From Bacteroides sp. CAG:1076 (lineage in GTDB: Bacteria; Bacteroidota; Bacteroidia; Bacteroidales; Bacteroidaceae), in assembly GCA_000436795.1 (NCBI GenBank), contig HF993218.1:1-34502 (forward strand): a DNA stretch of 34,502 nt, read 5' to 3'. Under the pieces are notes generated by a model. It had not been told where the DNA came from, did no database searches, and saw only the letters and a list, made by a program, of their open reading frames with translations. The translations under genes were made by a program, and so were the position numbers. This document shows, piece after piece, positions 6,743 to 15,401 of the stretch. How positions within the stretch are numbered: the stretch's first letter is position 1; each line of letters starts with the position of its first letter.

Positions 6743-8200
6743 TTATTTTTTTGTACTGAATATATCATATATAGCTTTTGAAGGAATAGATATAGATCTA
6801 CTAGGCCATGAAGTGTTTATAGATAAACCGTCTTGATCTTTAAAGACTCTGAAAACGCCTTCTTTCATTAAAACCTCGTTAGGGTCATATCCCTTTTCTA
6901 CCATAATAAAGGCATATTGTAAATTTTGGATGCCGCTTGCTGATTTGGTTCCTGAGATAACCAAAGCTGTTTTTGTATAAATGTCAGAACTTTCTCCTAT
7001 TGTATTAAAAAATGCAGTAAAGTTGTTGCCACTGCCACTGATAAAAGCACCTTCACCTGTAGAATGACTATTTCCTGAAACTGACATGTTCTCATAGTCG
7101 AGGGTATTGTTGGTGAAATTTTGATTGCTGAGCTTAATATAATTGGAAGCAACGAGATCGCCCGGCTCATAGCCACCTGTACCTTCATCTTCACAATATA
7201 CGGTAACAAACGGATCTACTAAATAGACTCCTTCTACGTTAGGTGGATTCACGCCATTATAAATCGTAATATATTTTTCCAGTTTCTCTCTTATGTCTGC
7301 CGGAACTACATCGTTGAATCTGTTATCTACTTCATCCCAAGGATTAATGTCACCTACAAATTCGACTATGGCTTTATCATCGTTGTATGATAGAGCAATT
7401 TCAGCTTGAACACCAGATCTTAATTCTAAGTTATTGCTGAGGCTTACGGAATATTCTGTATTTCCAATTTGTAAAGTAGCAAATAGGTCGTCTTTCAAGA
7501 TTGTTTGTGGAGGAAGTATTGCTTTGAAGCTATTGGTGCCGTTGTCTGTACAGATAACGTCTCCGCTAACTGAAGTGCTGGTAAAAGTCAGGTTGTTTAA
7601 ATTGGCTGTTGCACTTACTTTGGCATTTTTTATGGTTAATAATCTATCACCAGATGGCCAGTTGTTTCCTGTAAGGTTAACAATTACTTTTGAAAGCCTA
7701 TGGCTGAAATTAAGTTGTACAAGTGTAGATGACGTTGCTCCCGTGTGGGCAGTACAAAGATCACTTAGTGTGTAGTTATCACCACGTTGGTCATCTTGAA
7801 CACGAAAGTTGAAGCTGCTGGATGCAGTAGAGGTATATGGGTATATAGCGTGGTAGAAATATTCTTGTCCGTCTTCTTCTATTTCTATGCCATTTGCCGA
7901 CGTGAATTTTGTCCCATCATAGGTATATTTTACATTGTCGGCGTAGTTCCCTCTATCAGCGATAATTCCTTTGTCGTTAGATCCACTGGATGCAACTGCA
8001 AATACTCCGATTTGATCATTGGCGTCGAATTTTGTGTCTGTCGCTCTTGATGGTGCATTTAGTTGTGCCTGGAAGCTGACTATGTTGTCTATTCCTTCAG
8101 GTACTTCGTTCTCGTTTTCTACAACTTCATTCTTTCCACATGAAGATAATGCCATACTACCTATAAGTAATGACATAAAATAAACATTAACGCTTTTCAT
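6743..8200 (-). CDS. Fimbrillin-like lipoprotein, long paralogue with an extra C-terminal domain
   Basis: From ATG 8200 the product has 485 residues, with lipobox SMALSSC and Cys21 as the lipidation site. Residues about 45-275 are clearly paralogous to the next gene (RATDTKFDANDQIGVFA, YFYHAIYPYTS, LNFSHRLSKVIVNL, FKAILPPQTIL). About 200 further residues from INPWDEV onward form a second domain absent from the short paralogue, containing the acidic segment EDEGTGGYEPGD. I do not recognise this domain. The frame continues upstream to a TTG at 8242, but that region carries the -7 element at 8230-8237, so ATG 8200 is the start. Probably a surface or fimbrial component; first gene of a two-gene operon. 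Confidence 0.85.
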   Translation of the reverse strand: MKSVNVYFMSLLIGSMALSSCGKNEVVENENEVPEGIDNIVSFQAQLNAPSRATDTKFDANDQIGVFAVASSGSNDKGIIADRGNYADNVKYTYDGTKFTSANGIEIEEDGQEYFYHAIYPYTSTASSSFNFRVQDDQRGDNYTLSDLCTAHTGATSSTLVQLNFSHRLSKVIVNLTGNNWPSGDRLLTIKNAKVSATANLNNLTFTSTSVSGDVICTDNGTNSFKAILPPQTILKDDLFATLQIGNTEYSVSLSNNLELRSGVQAEIALSYNDDKAIVEFVGDINPWDEVDNRFNDVVPADIREKLEKYITIYNGVNPPNVEGVYLVDPFVTVYCEDEGTGGYEPGDLVASNYIKLSNQNFTNNTLDYENMSVSGNSHSTGEGAFISGSGNNFTAFFNTIGESSDIYTKTALVISGTKSASGIQNLQYAFIMVEKGYDPNEVLMKEGVFRVFKDQDGLSINTSWPSRSISIPSKAIYDIFSTKK

Positions 8201-8229
8201 AGTATAATTGTGAATTAATAATTTATTTA

Positions 8230-8237
8230 CAAATATA
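8230..8237 (-). promoter_or_regulatory. -7 element for the fimbrillin operon
   Basis: Minus-strand TATATTTG is a perfect TAnnTTTG, 29 bp upstream of ATG 8200. It rules out translation starting at the TTG at 8242. The -33 element is not clear. The rest of 8238-8523 is AT-rich and holds no gene that I can support. Confidence 0.55.
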
Positions 8238-8523
8238 TCCAAATGTAATGAAAAAAGAAAATTGTATGAGGCTCTTTTTGTACTAAAATGACATAGAGTG
8301 TTACTATGCTGTCAAAATTTGTTAATAAGAGGAGTGTAAAGATTATCAGATAGTTTTTATGTGAAGTGACTTGATCTCTCTTTCCTTTAATGGTGGGGTA
8401 ATTGTCCGTGTCATAATACTATGTTCTTAATATGTAGTAAATGATATGTTTTTAAATATTTACATTGTGCGTTTTTATGCGTATTTATTATGTAGTAAAA
8501 AAAAGTGATATTTGTATATGATA

Positions 8524-8562
8524 AAAGCGTAACTGACAGTTTTTCCTGTTTCGTTACGCTTT
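8524..8562. terminator. Hairpin terminator after the ABC gene
   Basis: Arms AAAGCGTAAC (8524-8533) and GTTACGCTTT (8553-8562) pair perfectly, and the inner TGACAG/CTGT bases can extend the stem. It lies 19 bp past the stop of the ATPase gene on the minus strand and would end the trxB-to-ABC transcript. The T tracts are short on both sides. Confidence 0.65.
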
Positions 8563-8580
8563 CGTTTGAGCCATGGAAAA

Positions 8581-9282
8581 TTATATAGCAAAATAGGTTT
8601 CCAGTTCGCTGCCGGCACTGCCATCGGTGTTATCTATATCTCGTATCAGTTTGCCGTGCTCCAAAAGAGCAATGCGGGTGCTGATGTCTATGGTGTGATT
8701 CAGGTTATGGCTGGATACGAGAATGGTTGCTCCGGTGGATTGGTTGTATGTTACCAGCAGTTGCTTTAAAGCTGATTGGGAGCTTGGGTCAAGAAAGTTG
8801 AATGGTTCATCTAATATAATCAGCTTCGGATTATTCAGCAAAGCTGCGAGTATGCCGACTTTCTGCTTGTTGCCGGCCGAAAGATTGCGAATCAGTTTTT
8901 TCTGTCCTAAGACTTCTCCATTCATGAATCGTTCGTAGGCTGCCAGTCGTTCGTCAACGGTCTGACGATTGAGGTTGCACATGCGTCCTACAAAATAGAA
9001 ATATTCTTCGGGTGTCAGGTAATCTATCAGAAAACTTTCGTCCAAATAGGCTCCTGTAATTTCTTTCCATTGTTCGCTGCTGCTGACTTCGATTTCTCCG
9101 ATACGGACGGAACCTTCATCGGCTTTCAGCAAGTCGAGCATCAGTCGGAACAGAGTAGTTTTTCCGGCTCCGTTGTTTCCTACCAGTCCGATGATTTCTC
9201 CGCTGTGGATGGTGTATTGTTCTATGTCGAGGACTACTTTGCTGCCGTAGGCCTTCTTGAGTTGGTTTATTGTTATGTCCAT
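8581..9282 (-). CDS. ABC transporter ATP-binding protein
   Basis: A 233-residue ATPase subunit with all the expected motifs: Walker A GNNGAGKT (35-42), signature LSAGN (134-138), Walker B LIILDEP (154-160) and the switch histidine in SSHN (191-194, His192). It resembles the CcmA/NatA-like group that pairs with separate large permeases. It begins 17 bp after the DUF5687 membrane gene, which is the obvious partner. The signature is LSAGN rather than LSGGQ, a common variant in this group. Direction (most likely export) and substrate cannot be read from the sequence. Confidence 0.92.
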   Translation of the reverse strand: MDITINQLKKAYGSKVVLDIEQYTIHSGEIIGLVGNNGAGKTTLFRLMLDLLKADEGSVRIGEIEVSSSEQWKEITGAYLDESFLIDYLTPEEYFYFVGRMCNLNRQTVDERLAAYERFMNGEVLGQKKLIRNLSAGNKQKVGILAALLNNPKLIILDEPFNFLDPSSQSALKQLLVTYNQSTGATILVSSHNLNHTIDISTRIALLEHGKLIRDIDNTDGSAGSELETYFAI

Positions 9283-9299
9283 AATATTCTTTTTCTACA

Positions 9300-10784
9300 T
9301 TAACGTGTGTTTCTGAATCCTTCCATGTTCTGGTATTTCCGTTTCATCAGTCGGATATAGATGTTTTGTATCCAGTACCGATGGGTAATGAATCCCAGCA
9401 AACCCAGTACGATGAGTGTAATGTAAGCAGTTGTTTCGTCGAGAAACAAGGTGAGTGCTTTGTTGATTAGAAGCGGAAGGCCGAAGGCGCATGTTATGAT
9501 GAGCATTTGGTACATGTTGCTACCTCGCTGTTTGCCTATGGCACTGGTATTGAGTGGGGCAGTCTTGTCGTTGTAGACGGTCATTTGCATCATCATGGGG
9601 AATATGGCTCCCATTGTAAAGCACAGATAAGCTATCGACATGAGCAGAGGAATGGTGTCCATGTATACTGGTATGAGAATGAATAAGAAGGGAACAATCA
9701 GAAAGATGCATTGCAGATAGTACTTGGCTCGCAGCATATTGTAGAGGCTTTCCTTCCGGACCATCAGTCCGTCGATGTAGTTGCCTTCGAATGTCATAAT
9801 ACGGCTCAGTGTCATCAGTCCCAGTATGCAGTAGCAATACAGGCAGATGAAATTGTTCATGTAGCTGTTGTCGCCGTATACATTGCCGGCAAGAGCGATT
9901 GTGAACATACACATGATGAAAAAGAAGCCCCAGAACTGGCTGCGGGGTGCTTTGTTGCGGAGCAGCATTTTTAATTCCAGACGTAGGTATTCTCCTACAT
10001 TGCCATAGCGGTCGAGAAAGCTGTAACTACTGATATGCTTGATTTTGACGTCTTCTGTTCGCGCAAGCTCTTTGTAGATGAGGTGTTGTTGTACCCGGTC
10101 GTTTATGTAGATAAGCAGACCGATGAGTACGATGACTCCGAGGAAAGCCAGCGGATTCCAGAGAATAAAGCCTTCTCCCCAGTTCATCGTCAGAGTGCTG
10201 ACAAGTCCTGTTTCCGGCAGAAATTCCAATAACGCTAATATACCGTATACAAGAATACTCCAAAACAGGTGAATGAACTTATCTCGCTTGAGTACGCAGA
10301 TCAGCATGCTCCAATAGCTGTTCATGACAATCATGAGCCAGATACCCAGAAGGTATCCCACTACACCGGTCAGCCCGTAAAAGCGTGTAATGCTTATCAG
10401 GGCAAAGGGTATAAACAAAAATAGCCAGAAGAGATTGATGGAACGAAATAGGTTCTCGGCCAGAAAAGCAAGTATGACTTTTTGCTTAGGAACCGGCAGC
10501 AAGAGATAAGGTTTAATTTCCTGTACAGGAGTGGGAAGCATGAAGCGTATCAGAAAGTCGAGAAACAGGATAATGATCAATCCTTGGTTGAGGATGTGGT
10601 AAGGTTCCATGCCAGGAAAGCTCTCTTGAAAAGCAGAGGGCAGCATAGCCCCTATAAATAGGAGATATGCTGCCCAGAATGCTATTCCGCAATACATGAA
10701 AACCTTTGCAAAACGGTTCTTTTCGAACATCGGACTTCGCCGTGCGGCAAGTTTCCGGTTTTTACGTATTTCGACGAAGAGCAT
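9300..10784 (-). CDS. DUF5687 family membrane protein, probable ABC permease subunit
   Basis: A 494-residue integral membrane protein with about ten to twelve hydrophobic segments (for example around 30-50, 85-105, 140-175, 205-225, 285-305, 345-375, 425-460). It matches the Bacteroidota DUF5687 pattern, including an N-terminal region with many arginines and lysines and the segment LLLPVPKQKVILAFL (about 93-107), comparable to permeases of ABC-2-like exporters. Downstream lies its likely ATPase (17-bp gap) and upstream the M16 peptidase (20-bp gap), so all are probably one operon. No extracytoplasmic binding protein or membrane-fusion protein is present. Substrate unknown. Confidence 0.8.
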   Translation of the reverse strand: MLFVEIRKNRKLAARRSPMFEKNRFAKVFMYCGIAFWAAYLLFIGAMLPSAFQESFPGMEPYHILNQGLIIILFLDFLIRFMLPTPVQEIKPYLLLPVPKQKVILAFLAENLFRSINLFWLFLFIPFALISITRFYGLTGVVGYLLGIWLMIVMNSYWSMLICVLKRDKFIHLFWSILVYGILALLEFLPETGLVSTLTMNWGEGFILWNPLAFLGVIVLIGLLIYINDRVQQHLIYKELARTEDVKIKHISSYSFLDRYGNVGEYLRLELKMLLRNKAPRSQFWGFFFIMCMFTIALAGNVYGDNSYMNNFICLYCYCILGLMTLSRIMTFEGNYIDGLMVRKESLYNMLRAKYYLQCIFLIVPFLFILIPVYMDTIPLLMSIAYLCFTMGAIFPMMMQMTVYNDKTAPLNTSAIGKQRGSNMYQMLIITCAFGLPLLINKALTLFLDETTAYITLIVLGLLGFITHRYWIQNIYIRLMKRKYQNMEGFRNTR

Positions 10785-10804
10785 AATTCATCAGGTTTGG
10801 AGTG

Positions 10805-13621
10805 TTACTTCGTATCGCCTGAAGTCATGCTTACTTCGATGCGGTTGTCTTGTGAGAAGAAATCTTTAGCAAATTGCTGAAGATCGGCCGATGTAATTTG
10901 ATTTACAGTGTCGACATATTTGGTTGCCATATCTGTATTTTCCCAAAAGTAGCTGTACAGGATATTCATCCAGTAACCGTTTTCTTTTTGGTTAGCTTCA
11001 TAATTCTTCAGCATATATTCTTTTACTTTCTTCAGGTTTTCTGCTTTCGGACCGTTAGCAATAAAGTCATTGATGCCTTTGTCGATCAAACCGCTCATCT
11101 TTGCGCGTTTTTCCGGATTAGTATCGAACGAGATTTGAAGAGTGGCTTCTGCTTTCGGGTACAAGCTGATGTCGCCTGATACACCTACTCCGTAAGATGC
11201 TCCTTCATCTTCACGAACAGTTTCTGTGTACTCCATGGTCAGCAGCTGAGAAAGCATGCTCATCATTAACTGGTTTTTCAGCGTGTATTCGCATTCACCG
11301 CTTCTGATAATACATACAGTAGCTTTCTGAGTCTGTAAATCTCTATGGAATACATTTTTGTGTTCACCCTTGCGGATGTCCAGATTTACATCACGGAAAT
11401 CTTCTTTACGATTGATAGAAGGAAGAGAACCGAGGTATTTTTCGATAAGCGGAGTGGCAGTAGCCTGATCGATGTTACCTACGAAAATGAATGTAAAGTC
11501 GCTTGCATCTTTGAAGCGGTCTTTATACATATCCATAATCTTCTGGTAGTCGGTTTTGTCGACCATATCAGCTTTGATACGTAATACACGAGGATTGTCA
11601 CCATATAATTCTTTTCTCAAGGTATCACTCAAAGCAACATTCGGGTTGACTTCCATATTAGCAAGCTGTGCTTTCAGACGACTCTTGTATGATTCGAATG
11701 CTGTAGAATCCATACGTGGGGCTGTAAAGCTGAGGTAAGTCAACTGCAACATTGTTTCCAGATCTTTTGGTGAGCATTTACCTGATACTGATTCTGTCAG
11801 TGTATTGACTGAAGCAGAAGCTGAGGCTACTTTTCCTGATAATACTTTCTGTAAGTCGACTACATTGAAGTTGCCCAAACCTCCCAGACCAGCAACGTCA
11901 TTGATTTGTTTGAACTGCAAGGCATCTTTTTCATCGAACAGTGAAGTACCACCACGGCTAAATGAAGACATTCTGATTTCGTCTGCTTTGAAGTTAGTTG
12001 ATTTCAGAATAACACGTACACCATTGTTCAGTGTAAGGATAGTCGATTCGAACGGGCCTTTTTCAGTCTTGATTACCTTACCTCCTGCAGGAGTTTCTTT
12101 CATCAAAGGTTCATTAGAAACTTTGTCGACATATGGTTCCAGTTTTTCAGCCTTTACGTCGGCAAGTACCTTTTTTATGTCATTTTCTGTAGGAAGTTTT
12201 ACTTCCGGTTTGTCGGGACAGAATAAAGTTACGACTGTATTACTGTCGGTAACCAGCGATTTCAGCAATTGATTTACATTGTCGAGAGGAATATTCGGCA
12301 CAATCTGTGTCATGAGTGCATATTCGTCTTCAATGCTTGGAATAGGATCGCCGTTGATGAAGTTTGATACATACTGGCTTACAAACTGATTGCTCTTCAT
12401 CTTGTCGCGTTCATTGTAAGCATTTTCTATAGCACGCAGGTAGTCGGCTTTCATTCGGTTATATTCACCTTCTGTAAATCCGAACTGACGTGCACGCTCT
12501 ATTTCACGCATCAAAGCAGACAGCCCTGTTGCGATTCCGTCGTCTTTACAGATAGCTACACCTACAAATGCTTTCTTTGTCTTGGCAAGAACAAAATCAT
12601 TGTCTTCTACTCCGGCATTGATGAATGGAGGAGTGGCGGTCTGGGTAAGTTCCTGAAGACGGGTGTTCAGCATGCTTGAGATAGCGCCGGTCATGTAGTT
12701 GTATACCAGATAGCCGACAGTATTCTTCATTTCTTCGGGGAACGGGTCGTGCTTATGGTATACATATACTTGATTAATTTGCTGCTCCTTATCCTTAGCA
12801 ATAGCAATAATTGGTTCCTTGTTGTCGGGAACGGGGAAATATTTGCGTTCTGCTACATCTTTCGGCATTTTGATTGGGCCAAATATTTTCTTGATTTTGG
12901 CTTCAATCTGGTCTACATCAATATCGCCGACAACAATCACTCCCTGCAAATCGGGACGATACCACTTTTCGTAATAATCGCGCAGGTCTTGATAAGGGAA
13001 GTTGTCTATGATATCCATTGAGCCGATAGGAAGGCGGTAGGCATATTTACTTCCTGCAAACATTTTAGGGAATATGGTGTCGTACATACGCATCATAGCA
13101 CCAGTACGTGTACGCCATTCTTCATGTATAACGCCACGTTCCTTATCTATTTCTTTCGGATCAAGAGTCAGGTCATCGGCCCAGTCGTGTAAAATCAGTA
13201 AACAAGAATCGATGATACCGTCACGGATAACTGGTACGTTGTCGATATTATATACTGTTTCATCGATAGCAGTATAGGCATTTAAGTTGGTACCGAATTT
13301 CACGCCAATAGATTCCAAGTATTCGCGTAAAGCATTCCCGGGAAAATTGGTTGTACCATTAAAGCACATGTGTTCCAAAAAGTGAGCCAGACCACGCTGG
13401 TTGTCTTCTTCCAAGATAGAACCTACTTTTTGGGCAATGTAGAAGTCGGCTTGCTTTTCTGGTAGCGCATTGTGGCGAATGTAATAAGTTAAACCGTTAT
13501 CTAATTTACCAATACGAACATTCGGATCGGTTGGGAGAGGAGGCATCTGTTGTGCACAGACTGTAACGGTTCCTCCTATCAGGATGATAGCGGCAAATGT
13601 TTTTTTTATGAAACTTCTCAT
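10805..13621 (-). CDS. Secreted M16 family zinc metallopeptidase (pitrilysin type)
   Basis: A 938-residue protein with a signal peptide (cleavage probably after VCA at about 23) that acts in the periplasm or outside the cell. The inverted zinc motif HFLEH lies at 80-84 and the third ligand is Glu161 in ERGVIHEEW, which gives exactly the HxxEH-(X76)-E spacing of the family. The N-terminal half is therefore catalytic. The C-terminal half (from about 500) has the M16 fold but no HxxEH, as usual for single-chain members. Length is normal for two M16 repeats. It lies 33 bp after trxB and 20 bp before the DUF5687 gene. Possible roles are turnover of exported peptides or protein quality control; the substrate is not evident. 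Confidence 0.93.
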   Translation of the reverse strand: MRSFIKKTFAAIILIGGTVTVCAQQMPPLPTDPNVRIGKLDNGLTYYIRHNALPEKQADFYIAQKVGSILEEDNQRGLAHFLEHMCFNGTTNFPGNALREYLESIGVKFGTNLNAYTAIDETVYNIDNVPVIRDGIIDSCLLILHDWADDLTLDPKEIDKERGVIHEEWRTRTGAMMRMYDTIFPKMFAGSKYAYRLPIGSMDIIDNFPYQDLRDYYEKWYRPDLQGVIVVGDIDVDQIEAKIKKIFGPIKMPKDVAERKYFPVPDNKEPIIAIAKDKEQQINQVYVYHKHDPFPEEMKNTVGYLVYNYMTGAISSMLNTRLQELTQTATPPFINAGVEDNDFVLAKTKKAFVGVAICKDDGIATGLSALMREIERARQFGFTEGEYNRMKADYLRAIENAYNERDKMKSNQFVSQYVSNFINGDPIPSIEDEYALMTQIVPNIPLDNVNQLLKSLVTDSNTVVTLFCPDKPEVKLPTENDIKKVLADVKAEKLEPYVDKVSNEPLMKETPAGGKVIKTEKGPFESTILTLNNGVRVILKSTNFKADEIRMSSFSRGGTSLFDEKDALQFKQINDVAGLGGLGNFNVVDLQKVLSGKVASASASVNTLTESVSGKCSPKDLETMLQLTYLSFTAPRMDSTAFESYKSRLKAQLANMEVNPNVALSDTLRKELYGDNPRVLRIKADMVDKTDYQKIMDMYKDRFKDASDFTFIFVGNIDQATATPLIEKYLGSLPSINRKEDFRDVNLDIRKGEHKNVFHRDLQTQKATVCIIRSGECEYTLKNQLMMSMLSQLLTMEYTETVREDEGASYGVGVSGDISLYPKAEATLQISFDTNPEKRAKMSGLIDKGINDFIANGPKAENLKKVKEYMLKNYEANQKENGYWMNILYSYFWENTDMATKYVDTVNQITSADLQQFAKDFFSQDNRIEVSMTSGDTK

Positions 13622-13654
13622 AATTAAATATGTATTTTAGTTAACTTCTATAGT

Positions 13655-14602
13655 TTAGAGTAAACCTTTGGCAGACAGATAACGTTCTGCCTCAATTGCT
13701 GCCTTGCAACCACTACCGGCTGCGGTGATAGCCTGACGATAATGTGGATCGGCTACATCACCTGCTGCAAATACACCTGGAACGCCTGTTCGCGGTGAGT
13801 TTCCTTCTGTAATGATATAGCCTGTTTCGTCTGTTTTAACCCATGGCTTGAAGATGGCAGAATTTGGCTGGTGACCGATAGCCAGGAAGAAACCGTCGAT
13901 AGCTATGTCGTAACGTTCTTCGTCTGCTTCACCCATTCGCTTTACAACGTGCATGCCTTCTACGCCATCTGTACCATAAAGTCCAACAGCATTATGCTCA
14001 AATAATACTTTAATGTTCGGATGATTCAATACACGTTCCTGCATAATTTTGGATGCGCGTAAGAACGGCTTACGAACTACCAGATATACTTGGCGAGCAA
14101 GTCCTGCAAGATAGATAGCTTCTTCGCAAGCTGTATCACCTCCACCTACTACGGCAACGACCTTTTTGCGGTAAAAGAATCCGTCGCATGTAGCACATGC
14201 ACTGACACCCATACCGGCATATTTCTTTTCATCTTCCAATCCCAGATATTTGGCTGTTGCTCCTGTAGAGATAATAACCGTATCTGCTGTAATTTCTTTT
14301 TCGTCATCAATCATGAAATGGTATGGAGCCTGGCTTAAGTCTGCCTTCGTTACGATGCCGTTGCGAATGTCTGTACCAAAACGTTCTGCCTGTTTGCGCA
14401 AATCGTCCATCAGTACAGGACCTGTTACGCCTTCCGGGTAACCGGGAAAGTTTTCAACTTCTGTAGTGATAGTAAGTTGTCCACCTGGTTGGATTCCTTC
14501 GTAGAGGACAGGAGAAAGATTGGCACGACTGGTGTAAATGGCCGCTGTGTATCCGGCTGGTCCTGATCCGATGATCAGACATTTTACATGTTCTGTTGTC
14601 AT
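13655..14602 (-). CDS. trxB: Thioredoxin-disulfide reductase
   Basis: Transfers electrons from NADPH through FAD to thioredoxin in the cytoplasm. The 315-residue sequence shows the FAD-binding GSGPAG (12-17), the redox-active pair in CATCDG (Cys136 and Cys139), the NADPH-binding GGGDTA (153-158) and the C-terminal FAD block around GVFAAGDVADPHYRQAITAAG. This is the low-molecular-weight bacterial type with its usual length. It is the first gene of a probable four-gene transcript with the M16 peptidase, DUF5687 protein and ABC ATPase. A -7 element at 14653-14660 lies 50 bp above the ATG. Confidence 0.97.
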   Translation of the reverse strand: MTTEHVKCLIIGSGPAGYTAAIYTSRANLSPVLYEGIQPGGQLTITTEVENFPGYPEGVTGPVLMDDLRKQAERFGTDIRNGIVTKADLSQAPYHFMIDDEKEITADTVIISTGATAKYLGLEDEKKYAGMGVSACATCDGFFYRKKVVAVVGGGDTACEEAIYLAGLARQVYLVVRKPFLRASKIMQERVLNHPNIKVLFEHNAVGLYGTDGVEGMHVVKRMGEADEERYDIAIDGFFLAIGHQPNSAIFKPWVKTDETGYIITEGNSPRTGVPGVFAAGDVADPHYRQAITAAGSGCKAAIEAERYLSAKGLL

Positions 14603-14652
14603 ATTAAAATTGAGAAATTAAAAAAATTATATATTCATTTTTATTAATTGAA

Positions 14653-14660
14653 CAAAGATA
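14653..14660 (-). promoter_or_regulatory. -7 element for trxB
   Basis: Minus-strand TATCTTTG matches TAnnTTTG, 50 bp above the trxB start codon. No well-spaced -33 element was found. Confidence 0.45.
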
Positions 14661-14725
14661 CTTCTTTTTTCGTTTGGATAGACGTTTTTGACAGCAAACT
14701 AAGCTATAAAGAAACATTTTTTACG

Positions 14726-14761
14726 AAAGAAGCCCCGTCGGACTTTCGGCGGGGCTTCTTT
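14726..14761. terminator. Strong hairpin terminator between the LolA-like gene and trxB
   Basis: Perfect 12-bp GC-rich arms AAAGAAGCCCCG (14726-14737) and CGGGGCTTCTTT (14750-14761) with a 12-nt loop. It ends the ftsK/LolA-like transcript on the minus strand and separates it from trxB. Confidence 0.85.
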
Positions 14762-14779
14762 ATCGTTTCTTTAGTGGAT

Positions 14780-15388
14780 TTATCGCATATCTATAATTTC
14801 TGCATTGGGATATTTTTTTGCATCGAAACGGAAATTAGTAATGTTTAGGTTACGATGTGTTTGATAGGAGGTTATATTGAAATCCTGTATATTTCCGTTG
14901 GATAGTTGAACACCAATGTATATCGGTTCATAGTTGGTTGATATGGAAAGTGTAATTGATTTGATTTCTCCTTTTTGTCGTGGGGTAAGAACTATTTCTT
15001 GTCCTTGTTTCCCGTTACGTGTTTTGGTTCCTGTGTAGCGATAGTTAAACAGGGCTTTATACGATGTTATCAAAGCATATGGGTTGACGCTTTGTAATTC
15101 TTCTGCGGAGGGATTGGATACAGTTACTTCCTCATTTTGTTGGGCATAACTCCACTGGGTTTTCCCATCGAACCAACTTTTTATTCCGGCGCAGTCAAGA
15201 TAGAAGCAAGATCCTTTTAGTAGGAGTGTCCCTTTTTGTGTCCCTCCAAAAGTAAGGGCTATGCCTCCAGCCTTTTGATAGGCTGCTGCTGTTTTATCCA
15301 GTATGGCTTGGGCTTTTGTGTCCTTTTGTCCAAACACAACCGATACACATGTCGTAAATACCAGTATAAAGAAATAAATACGTTTCAT
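14780..15388 (-). CDS. LolA-like outer-membrane lipoprotein carrier protein
   Basis: A 202-residue exported protein: signal peptide about 1-20 ending in VVFG before Gln21. The remainder is rich in beta strands and fits the LolA/LolB half-barrel that ferries lipoproteins across the periplasm. Blocks such as GTLLLKGSCFYLDC, KSWFDGKTQWSY and VNPYALITSYKALF follow the Bacteroidota LolA-like pattern. It begins 13 bp after ftsK and is closed by the terminator at 14726-14761, forming a two-gene operon, an arrangement I recall as common in Bacteroidales. Divergence from proteobacterial LolA is large, so its role rests on fold and context. Confidence 0.8.
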   Translation of the reverse strand: MKRIYFFILVFTTCVSVVFGQKDTKAQAILDKTAAAYQKAGGIALTFGGTQKGTLLLKGSCFYLDCAGIKSWFDGKTQWSYAQQNEEVTVSNPSAEELQSVNPYALITSYKALFNYRYTGTKTRNGKQGQEIVLTPRQKGEIKSITLSISTNYEPIYIGVQLSNGNIQDFNITSYQTHRNLNITNFRFDAKKYPNAEIIDMR

Positions 15389-15401
15389 AGTTGTTGTTTT
15401 A

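Noticed and set aside
8201..8242. Fourteen-residue extension of the long fimbrillin from a TTG at 8242
   Set aside because: It overlaps the -7 element at 8230-8237, and ATG 8200 gives a normal lipoprotein signal.
8431..8499. Direct repeat TATGTAGTAAA at 8431-8441 and 8489-8499
   Set aside because: Eleven AT-rich bases repeated once in an AT-rich gap can arise by chance; no third copy or symmetry was seen.
11805..12272. Plus-strand open frame of about 155 codons inside the M16 peptidase gene
   Set aside because: It is antisense to a strongly conserved gene, has no recognisable domain and no promoter; it is a shadow of codon bias.
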